Positions 53,452-63,193 of a stretch of 63,282 bases of DNA are shown here, piece by piece (the stretch's first letter is position 1; each line of letters begins with the position of its first letter). Below the pieces are notes generated by a model. That model saw only the letters and a program-made list of their open reading frames with translations, did not search any database and had not been told where the DNA came from. Location of the stretch: contig NBMI01000014.1 of assembly GCA_002085445.1 (NCBI GenBank), positions 1-63,282 on the forward strand. Reading direction: 5' to 3'. The position numbers and the translations under genes were made by a program. This stretch comes from Candidatus Parabeggiatoa sp. nov. 2. Its GTDB lineage: Bacteria; Pseudomonadota; Gammaproteobacteria; Beggiatoales; Beggiatoaceae.

Positions 53452-56028
53452 TTAATTGCGGTCGTACAAGTCGTACTTACTCAAATCAAGTATGCCTGAG
53501 GTAATATATCCATCTCCGGTTTGGGCGATTTTATCGTGGAGCCAATCGACAAACGGCCAAAATGCCGCGCGGTTTCGTCTAATCGCGTAGTCCTCTTTGA
53601 GTTTTCTGAGTTCTTCTTGGTAATTGTTCTGGTTGAGGTTTTGGACGCGCTGTAGGAAGTCTTGAGCTTTGGAGAGTTCAATGTCCAAAAATAATTCGGG
53701 GTAATCTCCTATAGCACCTCTGTAGACGGAAATGGTGTCACGCTCAGGCGCTCTTGTCAGTTCTTCACTCAATGGGGAATGGTGAGATAAGTAGCCCCGA
53801 TTGCTAATGAGGGTGTAGAGCGCGTAATGGCCTTTATGGCCGACACGCACGTAGGTGATGCTAGGCAAATAGGGCGCATAGCGGCCTTTGCCGCGATCAA
53901 CTGTCACCATTCGCACGTATTTTTCCCAGTCGGCAATCGTTTTGATGGGGCCGATCTCAACTTTTGGTTGTCGAGGCGGGATATAAATATTTTGGTTGTC
54001 CGAGAGGCGGCTGTTGAGAATATCGTCGCTGCCTCGGATGGTTTTGCTCATGCGCTTTTGAATCAGTCGCGCAAATTCTAAATCGGCCCTGTCTTTGCCG
54101 GAGCAGTCTATGTATCTCTTGATTTTTTTACCCGTGAGGACATTACCAATCAATCCCGTTATCATTTGAGCGGGCAATTTGAGGCCACCAGAATATTCTT
54201 CGCGGATGGCTAATCGTGCTTGTTCTGGCAGAAAGGATAAAAACATGTCTTCCCCGTCAAGGCGTTCATGGCTCATAGAGCGCCAAGTTCCTAGCTTGTG
54301 TTTGAGGCCGCCCCAGTATTTAAAATTCACCACGAGGTTGTAGTAGAGCCTTTCAAAGTTGGCGTAAGTCATTACCCATAAGGATTGTGGAAAGCCGCCT
54401 TCTTGGCCGTAATGCACGGTGGTACTGGCATCATGGCGTATGGCAGTTAACCAAGCGTTACGGTTAGTGCCACCGCCGTCCCAAATATCGTCAAGCCCTA
54501 AGCCGGCGACTTCGCGTAAACCGGCTTCAACTTGTTTTGCCAAGTCGAGTCTTAAGGCTTTTTCGTAGCCTTCCAAGTAGCGCTTGTTGTTATCAAAGCG
54601 GGTTTTTAGTTGCATTGCCAATGTGATACTTTTGGTATCGAGAGCCAATGCTTCCATAGCGCCTTTGCCAAGTCTATAGAAGGGTGCCGCGGAAGAGACG
54701 TCGGATTCTGGCTTCAGAAAAAAAACCCAAAAATGATCGGCAATGGCATAAGTTGCGCCTCTACCCACGCAAACCGCACCACGCACCAGGGATTCAACGA
54801 AGTATTTTGAGTTTTCAAGCAGAAATTGATGGCGAATTGTCGCGGGAATTTGTGCAAACACTTGGAATGGATTGTTACTGCTATAGTCAGGCAAGACGAT
54901 TTCGTCGTCTTTGACGTTCCATTTGGTTTGCATAAATTGTTTGTCCAGCAGTTTGAGCGTATTTTTGTTGACTTGCCAGACAATATGGTTTTTCTGCGTG
55001 ATGACTTCGGTGACTTTTTTAAATCGGTAAAAAAACGCCGGTGTTTGAGGCGCATCGGTGGGCAGTTCTGTGATGATCTCGTCAATTGGCGCGATTTCGT
55101 TAGGATTAGTGGCAGGAGCCGTCTTGGAGCGGACAAGAATGAAAAATTCGCCGGGCATTTCATCGAAATGGATATGGGCGGTAAAGAGATGCTCGTACAG
55201 GTAGCGGCCCAATAATTGGCCTTTGGCACTCTGTTGATTGACAAAGTTCTCCCATTTGTGGATGACTTTTGGGTTTGAAGGCGCGTTTAATTCAGCAAGG
55301 ATTGATGAATCGGGTTCATAAGCACCTTCGCTTATCCAAGTTTGTAACGTTGCAAACTCTTGGTAACTTAATCGAGGTAAACCAAAAGGCATTCCTGCCA
55401 GGGGCTGTTTTTTGCGGAATGTTTCAAAAGCGCGTGTTGATGCCACACATTGGAATTTAGCGCTTTTGTCAAGGTTGTGTTGATAGTCTCGAAGCGATTC
55501 GAGATCAAAGGCGCCATTCGCATCTTCTGCTGTGGTATTTTTCATGCCCAGTTGGATAAACTTGTACAGAATAGAATCATTCAAGTTGTTGCCAATGACG
55601 GAATGAAAGGTTTTTGCGTTTTTTCTGGAACCGGGATGGGCCGCGTCCCAAATGTGATTGGCGTAGTAACTCACCGGGCTTGCGCCATCAATCAGATCGG
55701 CGTAGGAATTCAGTTTCAGTTGGCACGGTGAATCGGTGCAGCCATGACAAACGACGCATCTTTTCGCTAAAATGGGCTGAATTTGACCAAGGTATTTATC
55801 CCGATCGGCCCAGTTGGTGAATCGGTTGCCGACGTTTAAAAGTGACACTTTATCTGTGTCAATAGGGGGGCGGGCCGTGTTTTCTGCCGGCCCGGAATCT
55901 TTGGGGGCGGATGCTGAGGCACTTTCGGCGGATTTGACAGATTCTGCTTCCACGGTGCCGGGCTTCGAGCCGCAATTTGCCAGCAAAATGCTGCTAAACA
56001 ATAAAAAAACAGTCGCTTTCTTGTGCAT
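53452..56028 (-). CDS. cti: Cis/trans fatty acid isomerase, lipoprotein-anchored
   Basis: 858 residues from the ATG at 56028 (AAAAGGAGAA upstream). Lipobox LLANC (C19). The haem-binding CVVCHGC (C91, C94, H95) lies in ILAKRCVVCHGCTDSPCQLK, as in Cti proteins, with HPGSRKNAKTFHSVIG and GLPRLSYQEFATLQTWISEG behind; the C-terminal half contains the family segments YFVESLVRGAVCVG, DIWDGGGTNRNAWLTAIRHD and YNLVVNFKYWGG. Cti converts cis-unsaturated fatty acids of membrane lipids into trans forms in place, lowering fluidity under solvent, salt or heat stress. Periplasmic. A secreted protein with a lipid anchor is unusual compared with Pseudomonas Cti, which has a plain signal. Confidence 0.9.
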   Translation of the reverse strand: MHKKATVFLLFSSILLANCGSKPGTVEAESVKSAESASASAPKDSGPAENTARPPIDTDKVSLLNVGNRFTNWADRDKYLGQIQPILAKRCVVCHGCTDSPCQLKLNSYADLIDGASPVSYYANHIWDAAHPGSRKNAKTFHSVIGNNLNDSILYKFIQLGMKNTTAEDANGAFDLESLRDYQHNLDKSAKFQCVASTRAFETFRKKQPLAGMPFGLPRLSYQEFATLQTWISEGAYEPDSSILAELNAPSNPKVIHKWENFVNQQSAKGQLLGRYLYEHLFTAHIHFDEMPGEFFILVRSKTAPATNPNEIAPIDEIITELPTDAPQTPAFFYRFKKVTEVITQKNHIVWQVNKNTLKLLDKQFMQTKWNVKDDEIVLPDYSSNNPFQVFAQIPATIRHQFLLENSKYFVESLVRGAVCVGRGATYAIADHFWVFFLKPESDVSSAAPFYRLGKGAMEALALDTKSITLAMQLKTRFDNNKRYLEGYEKALRLDLAKQVEAGLREVAGLGLDDIWDGGGTNRNAWLTAIRHDASTTVHYGQEGGFPQSLWVMTYANFERLYYNLVVNFKYWGGLKHKLGTWRSMSHERLDGEDMFLSFLPEQARLAIREEYSGGLKLPAQMITGLIGNVLTGKKIKRYIDCSGKDRADLEFARLIQKRMSKTIRGSDDILNSRLSDNQNIYIPPRQPKVEIGPIKTIADWEKYVRMVTVDRGKGRYAPYLPSITYVRVGHKGHYALYTLISNRGYLSHHSPLSEELTRAPERDTISVYRGAIGDYPELFLDIELSKAQDFLQRVQNLNQNNYQEELRKLKEDYAIRRNRAAFWPFVDWLHDKIAQTGDGYITSGILDLSKYDLYDRN

Positions 56029-56679
56029 TTTTATTCTCCTTTTAGTAAAGTTGGTAATGGGTAGACTTAGCATTGGAATAATCCTTATGAGTCAATGAGA
56101 TAAAAAATAACGTGTTGGCCGGGTTGTTGAGCGAAGGGTGAGCCCAATGTTGAGATAAAGTTTATTAAGTACTGAAGCCTGAATTTTCAGGTCTGAATCA
56201 GAATTTTCAGAATTTGAGAATTTTCAGAATAAAACCTTTTTATCTCTTATGTTTATTCTGTTCATTCTAAAATGGAATAAAATTATGCTCCAGACATTGT
56301 ACAATAAAATTCATGATTCGGTACTTATGAGTCTCTTGGCAAAAGTCAGTTCGATGATAATTGGTCATTTTCAATAAGAAATCAAGTGACCAACATGCGG
56401 GTTAGTCGTCAGAATCGTTAAATTTCAATGAGTTATTGTTTATGGACGGTGAAGATCGCCCGATGAGTGATGAGCGATTCGGGCATCTATTACCTATTAC
56501 CCATTACCAAGGGCGCTTAAGGCGCGTTTCGCTATAACTCTTATAGGAGCGCGTAAAGACAAGGCATATTTTAAGTGCTATATTATATACGATGATGAGA
56601 AATCCGATTTTTCCAAAAAATCGGATTTCTTGTCGGATTTCTTCGGATTTCTTTTAGCCATATTGGGAGGTTAGTGCTT
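56029..56679. other. Intergenic region upstream of two genes
   Basis: Divergent region of cti and the glycine-zipper gene. Contains GAATTTTCAG repeats (56186-56228) and a hairpin AGAAATCCGATTTTTCCAAA with its complement (56598-56632). No gene recognised. Confidence 0.6.
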
Positions 56680-57234
56680 ATGAAATGGTTAATTTCCGTT
56701 GGATTGGCAATTTCTATACCTTTCGCCAATCCGGCTCTAGCGGACGATGTGAAAACGCTGAAGTTTTATGATAGTGAACAATTTTATCAAGCGATGGAAG
56801 AAGAAGCTTCCCGCAAGGTTAGTTTTGAAGTGGTAACGGATTTTAGTCGTCCTGAACAAGTGCCGGAAAGATTGAACAAACTGGTAGAGTTGGAAAAACA
56901 TAGCGATGAGTTAGTTGCAGAAGATGGCTCATTTGTGGAAGGCGCAAAGACGACAGCTATATTAACTCTGGCGGGTGCGTCGTTGGCCTCGGCCATCAGT
57001 ACGGGTGTTGTCGTTGGTTCGGCATTTATGGCGAGAGGAGTGGCTACTGGGGCCGCGGTTGGCGCAGCGGGTGGGCCGGTTGCACCGGCAACGGTAGCCA
57101 TTGCTGCTTGCGTGGGTGCGGTTATCGGGTTTACTATAGGAGTCACCGTGGTTGTCATGTCTGGTGATGATCATGAAATGACGTTTGAAATAGACCCTAC
57201 CGGAAAATTGAAATTCCATGTCAAACCGGTTTGA
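56680..57234 (+). CDS. Secreted glycine-zipper protein
   Basis: 184 residues from the ATG at 56680; GGGAGG lies nine bases before it, whereas a GTG two codons earlier is too close. Signal peptide 1-22 (cleavage near ALA). Residues 25-85 are hydrophilic and helical; residues 90-160 are a glycine/alanine-rich hydrophobic stretch (TGVVVGSAFMARGVATGAAV, GAAGGPVAPATVAIAACVGA) with the GxxxG spacing of glycine zippers, which insert in membranes or oligomerise. The end is hydrophilic (EMTFEIDPTGKLKFHVKP). Role unknown. Confidence 0.75.
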   Translation: MKWLISVGLAISIPFANPALADDVKTLKFYDSEQFYQAMEEEASRKVSFEVVTDFSRPEQVPERLNKLVELEKHSDELVAEDGSFVEGAKTTAILTLAGASLASAISTGVVVGSAFMARGVATGAAVGAAGGPVAPATVAIAACVGAVIGFTIGVTVVVMSGDDHEMTFEIDPTGKLKFHVKPV

Positions 57235-57755
57235 TATGCCCAAGCTAAAGCTTGGACTCCCGTTTTTTTTTGTAGGGTGGGCAAAGTAGTTGTTGCCCAC
57301 CCTCTTCGTGGTGGGCAATAAAAAACACTTGGGAGGGCTACATGTATGGATTTGTTCTTAGCAACCTGTGGGTTTTGTGGTAAAGCACCAACCCCGTTGG
57401 GGCCTCCAGTGAATAGCCTTAAGAAAACATGGGGAATGAAGCGCGACTGAGGGCCATAACTTAATTTGAATACCTCTAAAGTATTTTATGGCCCTCAAAA
57501 TCGATAGTCCAAATGCGATAAATTGCCTACTACAAACATCAGGCGATAAATCGCCTACTACAAACATAAAAATCAGGCGATAAATCGCCTACTACAAACA
57601 CTACAAACTGTTTGTGTGAGGCGGCTAAAGCTTGCAGGATTGTCTGAGTCTCTTTAGAAGAATACGTTGGAGAAAAGAACACGATGGGATGGTGTCCCCC
57701 ATAAGCTAATCCGATCTATCGTCATGTTTTATTACTCATAGCGAGAGAAAAAAAC
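57235..57755. repeat. Palindromes and GGCGATAAATCGCC units
   Basis: A GGGTGGGCAAAGT...GTTGCCCACCC hairpin (57274-57302), CCCCGTTGGGGCCTCCAGTG (57391-57410), a GGGCCATAACTTAATTTGAA ... TATTTTATGGCCC hairpin (57450-57493) and three GGCGATAAATCGCCTACTAC units (57541-57597). No gene. Confidence 0.75.
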
Positions 57756-58085
57756 ATGAGCCAATTGATTCAAGTCACAGCAGTTGTTGTGAATTACACT
57801 CCAAATGCCATGCACGATAACTTTGATGAGGGTCATTTTGAGTATTATGATGCTACCGACATACAGATTGTGGCACCAAAGGCGTTCTCTGGGCTAGAAC
57901 TGAGCATTTATCATACTGACAAAGTCCATCAAGACAGCCTGTGGCGTACTATTGGGCAGTGGATTAATTTCAACATCGACAAAGATGATCTGGTAAGCTC
58001 AATGACGCTGTTTGATGGGGCGGTATCAAATCTGTGTGCCCATGTCCGAACAAAATTCGCTGAACAACTGGTAGAAGAATCGTAG
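57756..58085 (+). CDS. Hypothetical protein
   Basis: 109 residues, no signal or membrane segment, acidic. Mostly beta strands at first (LIQVTAVVVNYTPNAMHDNF, ATDIQIVAPKAFSGLELSIY) and a helix at the end (CAHVRTKFAEQLVEES). I do not recognise it. GCGAGAG lies about 10 bases before the ATG. It stands alone among repeats; 800 bases further is an orphan XRE regulator gene, with no evidence that they are linked. Confidence 0.6.
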   Translation: MSQLIQVTAVVVNYTPNAMHDNFDEGHFEYYDATDIQIVAPKAFSGLELSIYHTDKVHQDSLWRTIGQWINFNIDKDDLVSSMTLFDGAVSNLCAHVRTKFAEQLVEES

Positions 58086-58899
58086 TCAAATCATAATGAC
58101 GCTGAGAAATTATATTTGGAGAAGCACTGGTAAAGTGGTTGGATAAAAGTCAGCCCAGAAGGGGTTGAATGTGAAACGCAGTAACGAGCGTAGCGAGATA
58201 ATAGCCACAGGTAAAACCTCAATGTCATTAAGTTAAGAATAACTGACTGATTTTCTTAAAGTAGTACAACGGATACTCGAAATAAACGGATAAAAACAGT
58301 CAAAAATAAAATGGTTACAAAAATTAGGAATTTCCCCAATCCGTTGTGAACCGAAGGTCAGCGGAGCTAATTGTTAATGAAAAACTAATCAATAAGTGAT
58401 TGTTTTTTATACGATGAACAAAAACGGGATCAAACGAAGTAACGAGCGAAGCGAGATCACTTTTGACTTAAAAAAAACCTGATTTTCATCAGCCCAGGTA
58501 AAACCTGTGGAACATTGAACAGAGATGCACCAACCCCGAAGGGGCCTCCAGTGAATAGCCTTAAGTGAAACGCAGTAACGAGCGTAGCGAGATAAACCTG
58601 TGGACAAGGTGTCGGATACGTGCCAACCCCGAAGGGGCCTCCAGTGAATAGCCTTAAGAAAACATGGGGAATGAAGCCCGACAGAGGGCCATAATTTAAT
58701 TTGAATACATCCAAAGTATTTTATGGCCCTCAAAATCGATAGTCCAAATAACCTTTTAAAAAATAGGTAAATAACAGGGCCCGCGTATCGCGTGAGGCGA
58801 TAAATAGCCTAAAGGCGATAAATCGCCTACTACAAACCTAAAAATCAGGCGATAAATCGCCTACTACAAACGATAACCAACAACAGGTGAGTGAAATCT
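58086..58899. repeat. 800-base repeat region
   Basis: CCCAGAAGGGGTTGAATGTG and CCCCGAAGGGGCCTCCAGTG units with GAATAGCCTTAAG (58150-58660), a pair of ACGGATACTCG / CCAATCCGTTGT ends (58262-58347) that look like inverted ends of another small element, a GGGCCATAATTTAATTTGAA...TATTTTATGGCCC hairpin (58686-58729) and GGCGATAAATCGCCTACTAC units (58795-58870). No gene. Confidence 0.75.
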
Positions 58900-59253
58900 A
58901 TGGCTAAGAATTTTATCGAGTTGCACAATGCTAGAACCTCAGAAGCAAAAGCGCGTGTCCAAGCGCGTGTCCAACGAGCATTGGCTGAAATGCCCCTTCA
59001 GGAACTTCAAACCGCTCGGCGGCTCTCTCAACAACAATTAGCAAACCTCCTCGATATTGAACCGGCGACTATCCATCAATTAGAACGAAGCACCGACATG
59101 TACATAAGTACACTACGCAGCCATATAGAAGCAATGGGTGGGCAACTGGATATTACCGCTCATTTTCCAGACGGAAATGTGTCTATTAATCAATTTACAC
59201 AGATTAATGACAAACTGTCAAATAGCGATTTAGTCATGTCAATGGCATCATAG
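58900..59253 (+). CDS. XRE-family HTH regulator, possible orphan antitoxin
   Basis: 117 residues from the ATG at 58900, with GGTGAG about eight bases upstream. An N-terminal helix (EAKARVQARVQRALAEMPLQ) leads into a helix-turn-helix at about 37-85 (ELQTARRLSQQQLANLLDIEPATIHQLERSTDMYISTLRS is the region), followed by a short strand domain (GGQLDITAHFPDGNVSI). The form is that of XRE antitoxins paired with RelE/HigB-like toxins. No toxin gene remains next to it; the 5' side is repeat sequence, so the partner may have been lost. Confidence 0.82.
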   Translation: MAKNFIELHNARTSEAKARVQARVQRALAEMPLQELQTARRLSQQQLANLLDIEPATIHQLERSTDMYISTLRSHIEAMGGQLDITAHFPDGNVSINQFTQINDKLSNSDLVMSMAS

Positions 59254-59694
59254 CGGTTCCTTTGCTCTACAAAGAAATTCATTTATTCAGGTTTGCTCCG
59301 CAAACAGACTCTTTGCTTCGCTACGGAAAATGCGTTCCCACGCAGGAACGCAATGCTTTGAGCATGGAGTCTCAAAGCTTTAGCTTTGAGCAAAGCCGTT
59401 TTCGTCTCAAAGCGTCACTTGGAGTCTCAAAGCTTTAGCTTTGAGCAATGGCTCAAAGCCTGAAGTTTTGGGATTCCATGAAACCGCAATTTTTTCAACG
59501 ACTGACTGAATTTGAAACGGGACGAACTTGTTTGAGGGCCATAATATTTCGAGCGAAGCTCGAAACTTTGGATGCTTTTAAATTAAGTTTTGGGACACCA
59601 TGGTATTTAATGTCTGAGTTATATTATTGTTGCTAGATTCAGGCGATAAATCGCCTACTACAAACTTAAAAACGGATAAACGGAGGAATAAAGT
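59254..59694. repeat. CAAAGCTTTAGCTTTG palindromes and other repeats
   Basis: Two AGTCTCAAAGCTTTAGCTTTGAG units (59369-59392, 59422-59445) with CAAAGC-rich linkers, a GGCCATAATATTTCGAGCGAA element (59537-) and one GGCGATAAATCGCC unit (59642-59655). No gene supported. Confidence 0.75.
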
Positions 59695-61197
59695 ATGCCG
59701 ATAGAACAGTCTGCGGTTGATAGTGTTGTTGATATAGAGAGTCGTCGGACAGAACTCGCGACAGCATTTCAAGCGTTTTTGCCTGGTTATTCGGTTTTAG
59801 TTCATGAAGAAGAGCTTCGTCCTTATGAGTGTGATGGTTTGTCGGCCTATCGACAAATGCCGTTGATGGTGGTGTTGCCTGAAACGGTAGAGCAAGTGCA
59901 AAGAGTTTTGCGTATTTGTTGTACACAAGATGTACCGTTGGTTTGCCGGGGCGCGGGTACGAGCTTATCCGGTGGTGCGCTGCCGCGCAGCGATGGGGTT
60001 TTGTTGAGTTTGGCAAAATTAAATCGCATTCTTGAAATTGACCAGGTGAATCGAACTGCCAAAGTTCAGCCGGGCGTGCGTAATTTAGCCATATCGCAGG
60101 CCGCTGCGCCTTATGGGTTATATTATGCGCCTGATCCGTCTTCTCAGATTGCTTGCTCCATTGGTGGCAATGTGGCCGAAAATGCCGGGGGTGTTCATTG
60201 TCTTAAGTATGGGCTCACGGTGCATAATGTTCTACAAGTGACTTTTCTTACCATAGACGGCGAACGGCTTACGACAGGCGGTAGCGGTTTAGATGGGCCG
60301 GGTTATGATTTGTTAGCTTTGTTGACAGGTTCCGAAGGTATGTTAGGTGTCATTGTTGAGATTACGGTGAAGTTGCTTCCTAAGCCTCAGCATGTTCAAG
60401 TGCTATTGGCGGCCTTTAATAGTATAGAAGAAGCTGGTACAGCGGTAGCGAACATTATTGCTGCGGGCATTATTCCTGCCGGCCTAGAAATGATGGATAA
60501 TCCGGCGATTAGGGCGGCAGAAGATTTTATTCATGTTGGCTATCCTAAAGAGGCGGCGGCCATTTTATTGTGCGAATTGGATGGTAATAATAGTGAAGAA
60601 CTTTCTGAGCAAGTGACACAAGTGCGTGAGTTGTTGCATAATTATGGAGCGACGGAAGTCCGCCTGGCAAGAGATGAACAAGAACGGCAACGAATGTGGG
60701 CGGGCCGTAAGTCGGCCTTTCCGGCCGTTGGCCGTCTTTCACCAGATTATTATTGTATGGATGGCACGATTCCCAGAAAGCAATTAGCGAAAGTTCTTAA
60801 TAAAATCAATGAATTATCTAAAGAATACAAGTTAACCGTGGCTAACGTTTTTCATGCTGGCGATGGTAATTTGCATCCATTGATTTTGTACGATGCTAAT
60901 CAACCGGGCGAACTTGAGCGTGCGGAAGAATTTGGTGGCCGCATTCTTGAAGTTTGTGTTGAAGTGGGTGGTACGATTACTGGTGAACATGGTGTTGGTA
61001 TAGAGAAAATTAATCAAATGTGTGTGCAGTTTCCAGCGCCGGCGCTTGAACAATTTCATGCCCTGAAACAGGCTTTCGATCCGAAAGGTTTACTGAATCC
61101 GGGGAAGGCTATACCAACACTGGCTCGCTGTGTAGAATTTGGGGCGATGCACGTTCATGGCGGACAATTGCCCTTTCCTGAGATTGAACGGTTTTAA
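59695..61197 (+). CDS. glcD: Glycolate oxidase subunit GlcD (FAD-linked)
   Basis: 500 residues, standard GlcD size. FAD-binding domain about 50-230 with PLVCRGAGTSLSGGALPRSD, SSQIACSIGGNVAENAGGVH and LTGSEGMLGVIVEITVKLLP; C-terminal substrate domain with NVFHAGDGNLHPLILYD and GTITGEHGVGIEKINQM and the ending DPKGLLNPGKAIP. It oxidises glycolate or D-lactate to the 2-oxo acid together with GlcE and the Fe-S subunit GlcF. In autotrophs it handles phosphoglycolate from Rubisco oxygenation. GGAGG precedes the ATG. glcE follows after 590 bases of repeats. Confidence 0.95.
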   Translation: MPIEQSAVDSVVDIESRRTELATAFQAFLPGYSVLVHEEELRPYECDGLSAYRQMPLMVVLPETVEQVQRVLRICCTQDVPLVCRGAGTSLSGGALPRSDGVLLSLAKLNRILEIDQVNRTAKVQPGVRNLAISQAAAPYGLYYAPDPSSQIACSIGGNVAENAGGVHCLKYGLTVHNVLQVTFLTIDGERLTTGGSGLDGPGYDLLALLTGSEGMLGVIVEITVKLLPKPQHVQVLLAAFNSIEEAGTAVANIIAAGIIPAGLEMMDNPAIRAAEDFIHVGYPKEAAAILLCELDGNNSEELSEQVTQVRELLHNYGATEVRLARDEQERQRMWAGRKSAFPAVGRLSPDYYCMDGTIPRKQLAKVLNKINELSKEYKLTVANVFHAGDGNLHPLILYDANQPGELERAEEFGGRILEVCVEVGGTITGEHGVGIEKINQMCVQFPAPALEQFHALKQAFDPKGLLNPGKAIPTLARCVEFGAMHVHGGQLPFPEIERF

Positions 61198-61387
61198 CGG
61201 AGTCCAAGATTTATCTTGGCAACAGGACTCTAAGATTTATCTTGGCAAAAGAACGAGAGAAAAAGTGGGCAAGTCTAGTTACTATAGATTTTCAGAAAAA
61301 TAATTATCGAAGGCAGCCAACAGCTAAAGCAGTTGTCTGAAAGCGAAAGTCCCCTAAAGGGGACTAAATAATTATCTGAAAATATAT
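61198..61387. repeat. Palindromes after glcD
   Basis: AGTCCAAGATTTATCTTGGC units (61200-61245) and GTCCCCTAAAGGGGAC (61350-61365). No gene. Confidence 0.7.
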
Positions 61388-61787
61388 AAAAAATCCCTGC
61401 TTATACTCAATCCTTGTAGTAATAAAGGCTTATCAATTCTACAACATGGCCCACTTTTAAGAAATTTTATGCTACCCGCATCTGTGCGTTCCGTCTCGTT
61501 ATTAAAAAATCCTTGCTTATACTCAATCCTTGTAGTAATAAAGGCTTATCAATTCGACAACTTGGCCCACTTTTAAGAAATTTTCTGTTACCCGCATCTG
61601 TGCGTTTCGTATAATTAATTAAAAATCCCGGCTTATACTCAATCCTTGTAGTAATTAAGGCTTATCAATTCGACAACCTGGCCCACTTTCAATAAAATTT
61701 CTGTTACCCGCATTTGTGCGTTCCGTATAGTTATTAAAAAATCCTTGCTTATACTCAATCCTTGTAGTTATTGACAAAGGCATTTCC
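61388..61787. repeat. 117-bp tandem array between glcD and glcE
   Basis: Three full units starting at about 61388, 61504 and 61620 and a partial fourth at about 61736. Each reads AAAATCC-TTGCTTATACTCAATCCTTGTAG, then AGGCTTATCAATTC, TGGCCCAC, CCCGCATCTGTGCGTT. The unit contains the AATCCTTGTAGT end of the element at 4893-5100. About 90 percent identity between units. The last partial unit ends just before the glcE start. Confidence 0.9.
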
Positions 61788-62876
61788 ATGTCACCCAGCA
61801 AAAACTCCAAAAGTAGCTCAAATGACCAAAGCCATGAATTACAACAGGCCATCAAACAGGCCTACAATGAGCAAACCTTATTAAACATTATTGGCAACGG
61901 TACCAAATCATTTTATGGCCCACCGGCCCAAGGGCAACGCTTTGATGTAGCAACCCATTACGGTATCATCGACTATGAACCCACCGAGCTTGTGCTAACG
62001 GCTCGCGCTGGTACGCCACTCACTGAGATAGAGGCTCTGTTAGATGAAGGCGGACAAATGCTGGCCTTTGAACCGCCGCACTATGGCAACGGTGCAACGC
62101 TAGGCGGAACCATCGCTGGTGGCTTTTCTGGCCCACGTAGGCCCTACACTGGCGCTGCACGCGATTTTGTTCTTGGCATTAAATGTATTAATGGCAAAGG
62201 CGACCTATTGAAATTCGGTGGACAAGTGATGAAGAATGTCGCTGGTTATGATGTTTCGCGTTTAATGGTAGGCGCACTTGGCACTTTAGGTGTATTATTA
62301 GAAGTTTCTCTCAAAGTCTTGCCCAAACCGATACACGAAATCACGGTCGTTTTGGAAAAAAAGCCAGATGAGGCCGTCAAAGCCATGAACAGTTGGGCCG
62401 CGCAACCCTTACCCTTATCGGGGGCCAGTTATGTGGGTGGACGTATTTATATCCGTCTCTCTGGCACCGAAGGCGGTGTCAAAGCGGCCGTGCGTCAATT
62501 GGGTGGAGAAGAATATGTTGTCGCCCAATCATTCTGGCAAGCCTTGCGCGAACACCAACACGAGTTTTTTCAAGACAACACCCCGCTATGGCGCTTATCG
62601 CTGGCTCCTGCCACACCACCACTTGATTTGCCTGGACAATGGTTCTTAGATTGGGGTGGTGCCCAACGTTGGCTAAAAAGCGACGCACCGGCACAAGATA
62701 TTCGAGCGGCCGTCGCCGCGGTGGGCGGACATGCAACTGTCTTTCGCAGCAGTGAGAAAATCAAACCGGTATTTCACCCACTGCCTCCACCCTTAGTTGT
62801 ATTACACCGCCGCATAAAGAAGGCGTTTGATCCTGAACGGATATTCAATCGCAACCGGTTATATAAAGAATACTGA
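61788..62876 (+). CDS. glcE: Glycolate oxidase subunit GlcE (FAD-binding)
   Basis: 362 residues. FAD-binding PCMH-type domain with LNIIGNGTKSFYG, PTELVLTARAGTPLTEIEAL, LAFEPPHYGNGATLGGTIAG, SGPRRPYTGAARDFVLG and GGQVMKNVAGYDVSRLMVGA, all typical of GlcE. Works with GlcD and GlcF as glycolate dehydrogenase at the inner membrane. It is separated from glcD by the 117-bp array, so a joint transcript would carry the array. glcF does not follow: the 400 bases after glcE are repeats. Confidence 0.94.
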   Translation: MSPSKNSKSSSNDQSHELQQAIKQAYNEQTLLNIIGNGTKSFYGPPAQGQRFDVATHYGIIDYEPTELVLTARAGTPLTEIEALLDEGGQMLAFEPPHYGNGATLGGTIAGGFSGPRRPYTGAARDFVLGIKCINGKGDLLKFGGQVMKNVAGYDVSRLMVGALGTLGVLLEVSLKVLPKPIHEITVVLEKKPDEAVKAMNSWAAQPLPLSGASYVGGRIYIRLSGTEGGVKAAVRQLGGEEYVVAQSFWQALREHQHEFFQDNTPLWRLSLAPATPPLDLPGQWFLDWGGAQRWLKSDAPAQDIRAAVAAVGGHATVFRSSEKIKPVFHPLPPPLVVLHRRIKKAFDPERIFNRNRLYKEY

Positions 62877-63193
62877 TGCAATTTAGACTGAAAGTACAAC
62901 GGATTTGGGGAATAAACGGATTTTTTGAGTTTAAGATTTGAATTCAAATTTATAAGGTATGCTAATTTAATCCCTTATTTTACAAGGATTGTATATAAAA
63001 ACGGATTTATTCGCTAATTTATTGAAAGTGTACGACTTCTATTTAATTAAGCGAATCGGCCTCAAATCAAACCGTTCCGAAGACAGCTATTCAATCAGCA
63101 AATGCTATTGACAAGTTGACTGACGTGATTTGATGCATAATGCGTATTATTAAAGCCAGGGGCAACGCCCCTGGAGCCCCTCAATGCCATTAA
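62877..63193. repeat. Relative of the 4893 element and other repeats
   Basis: An AGTACAACGGATTT end (62892-62905), then from 62981 a relative of the MITE at 4893 (ACAAGGATTGTATATAAAAA, and TGACAAGTTGACTGA near its other end at about 63108), and CCAGGGGCAACGCCCCTGG (63156-63174). No gene. Confidence 0.75.
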
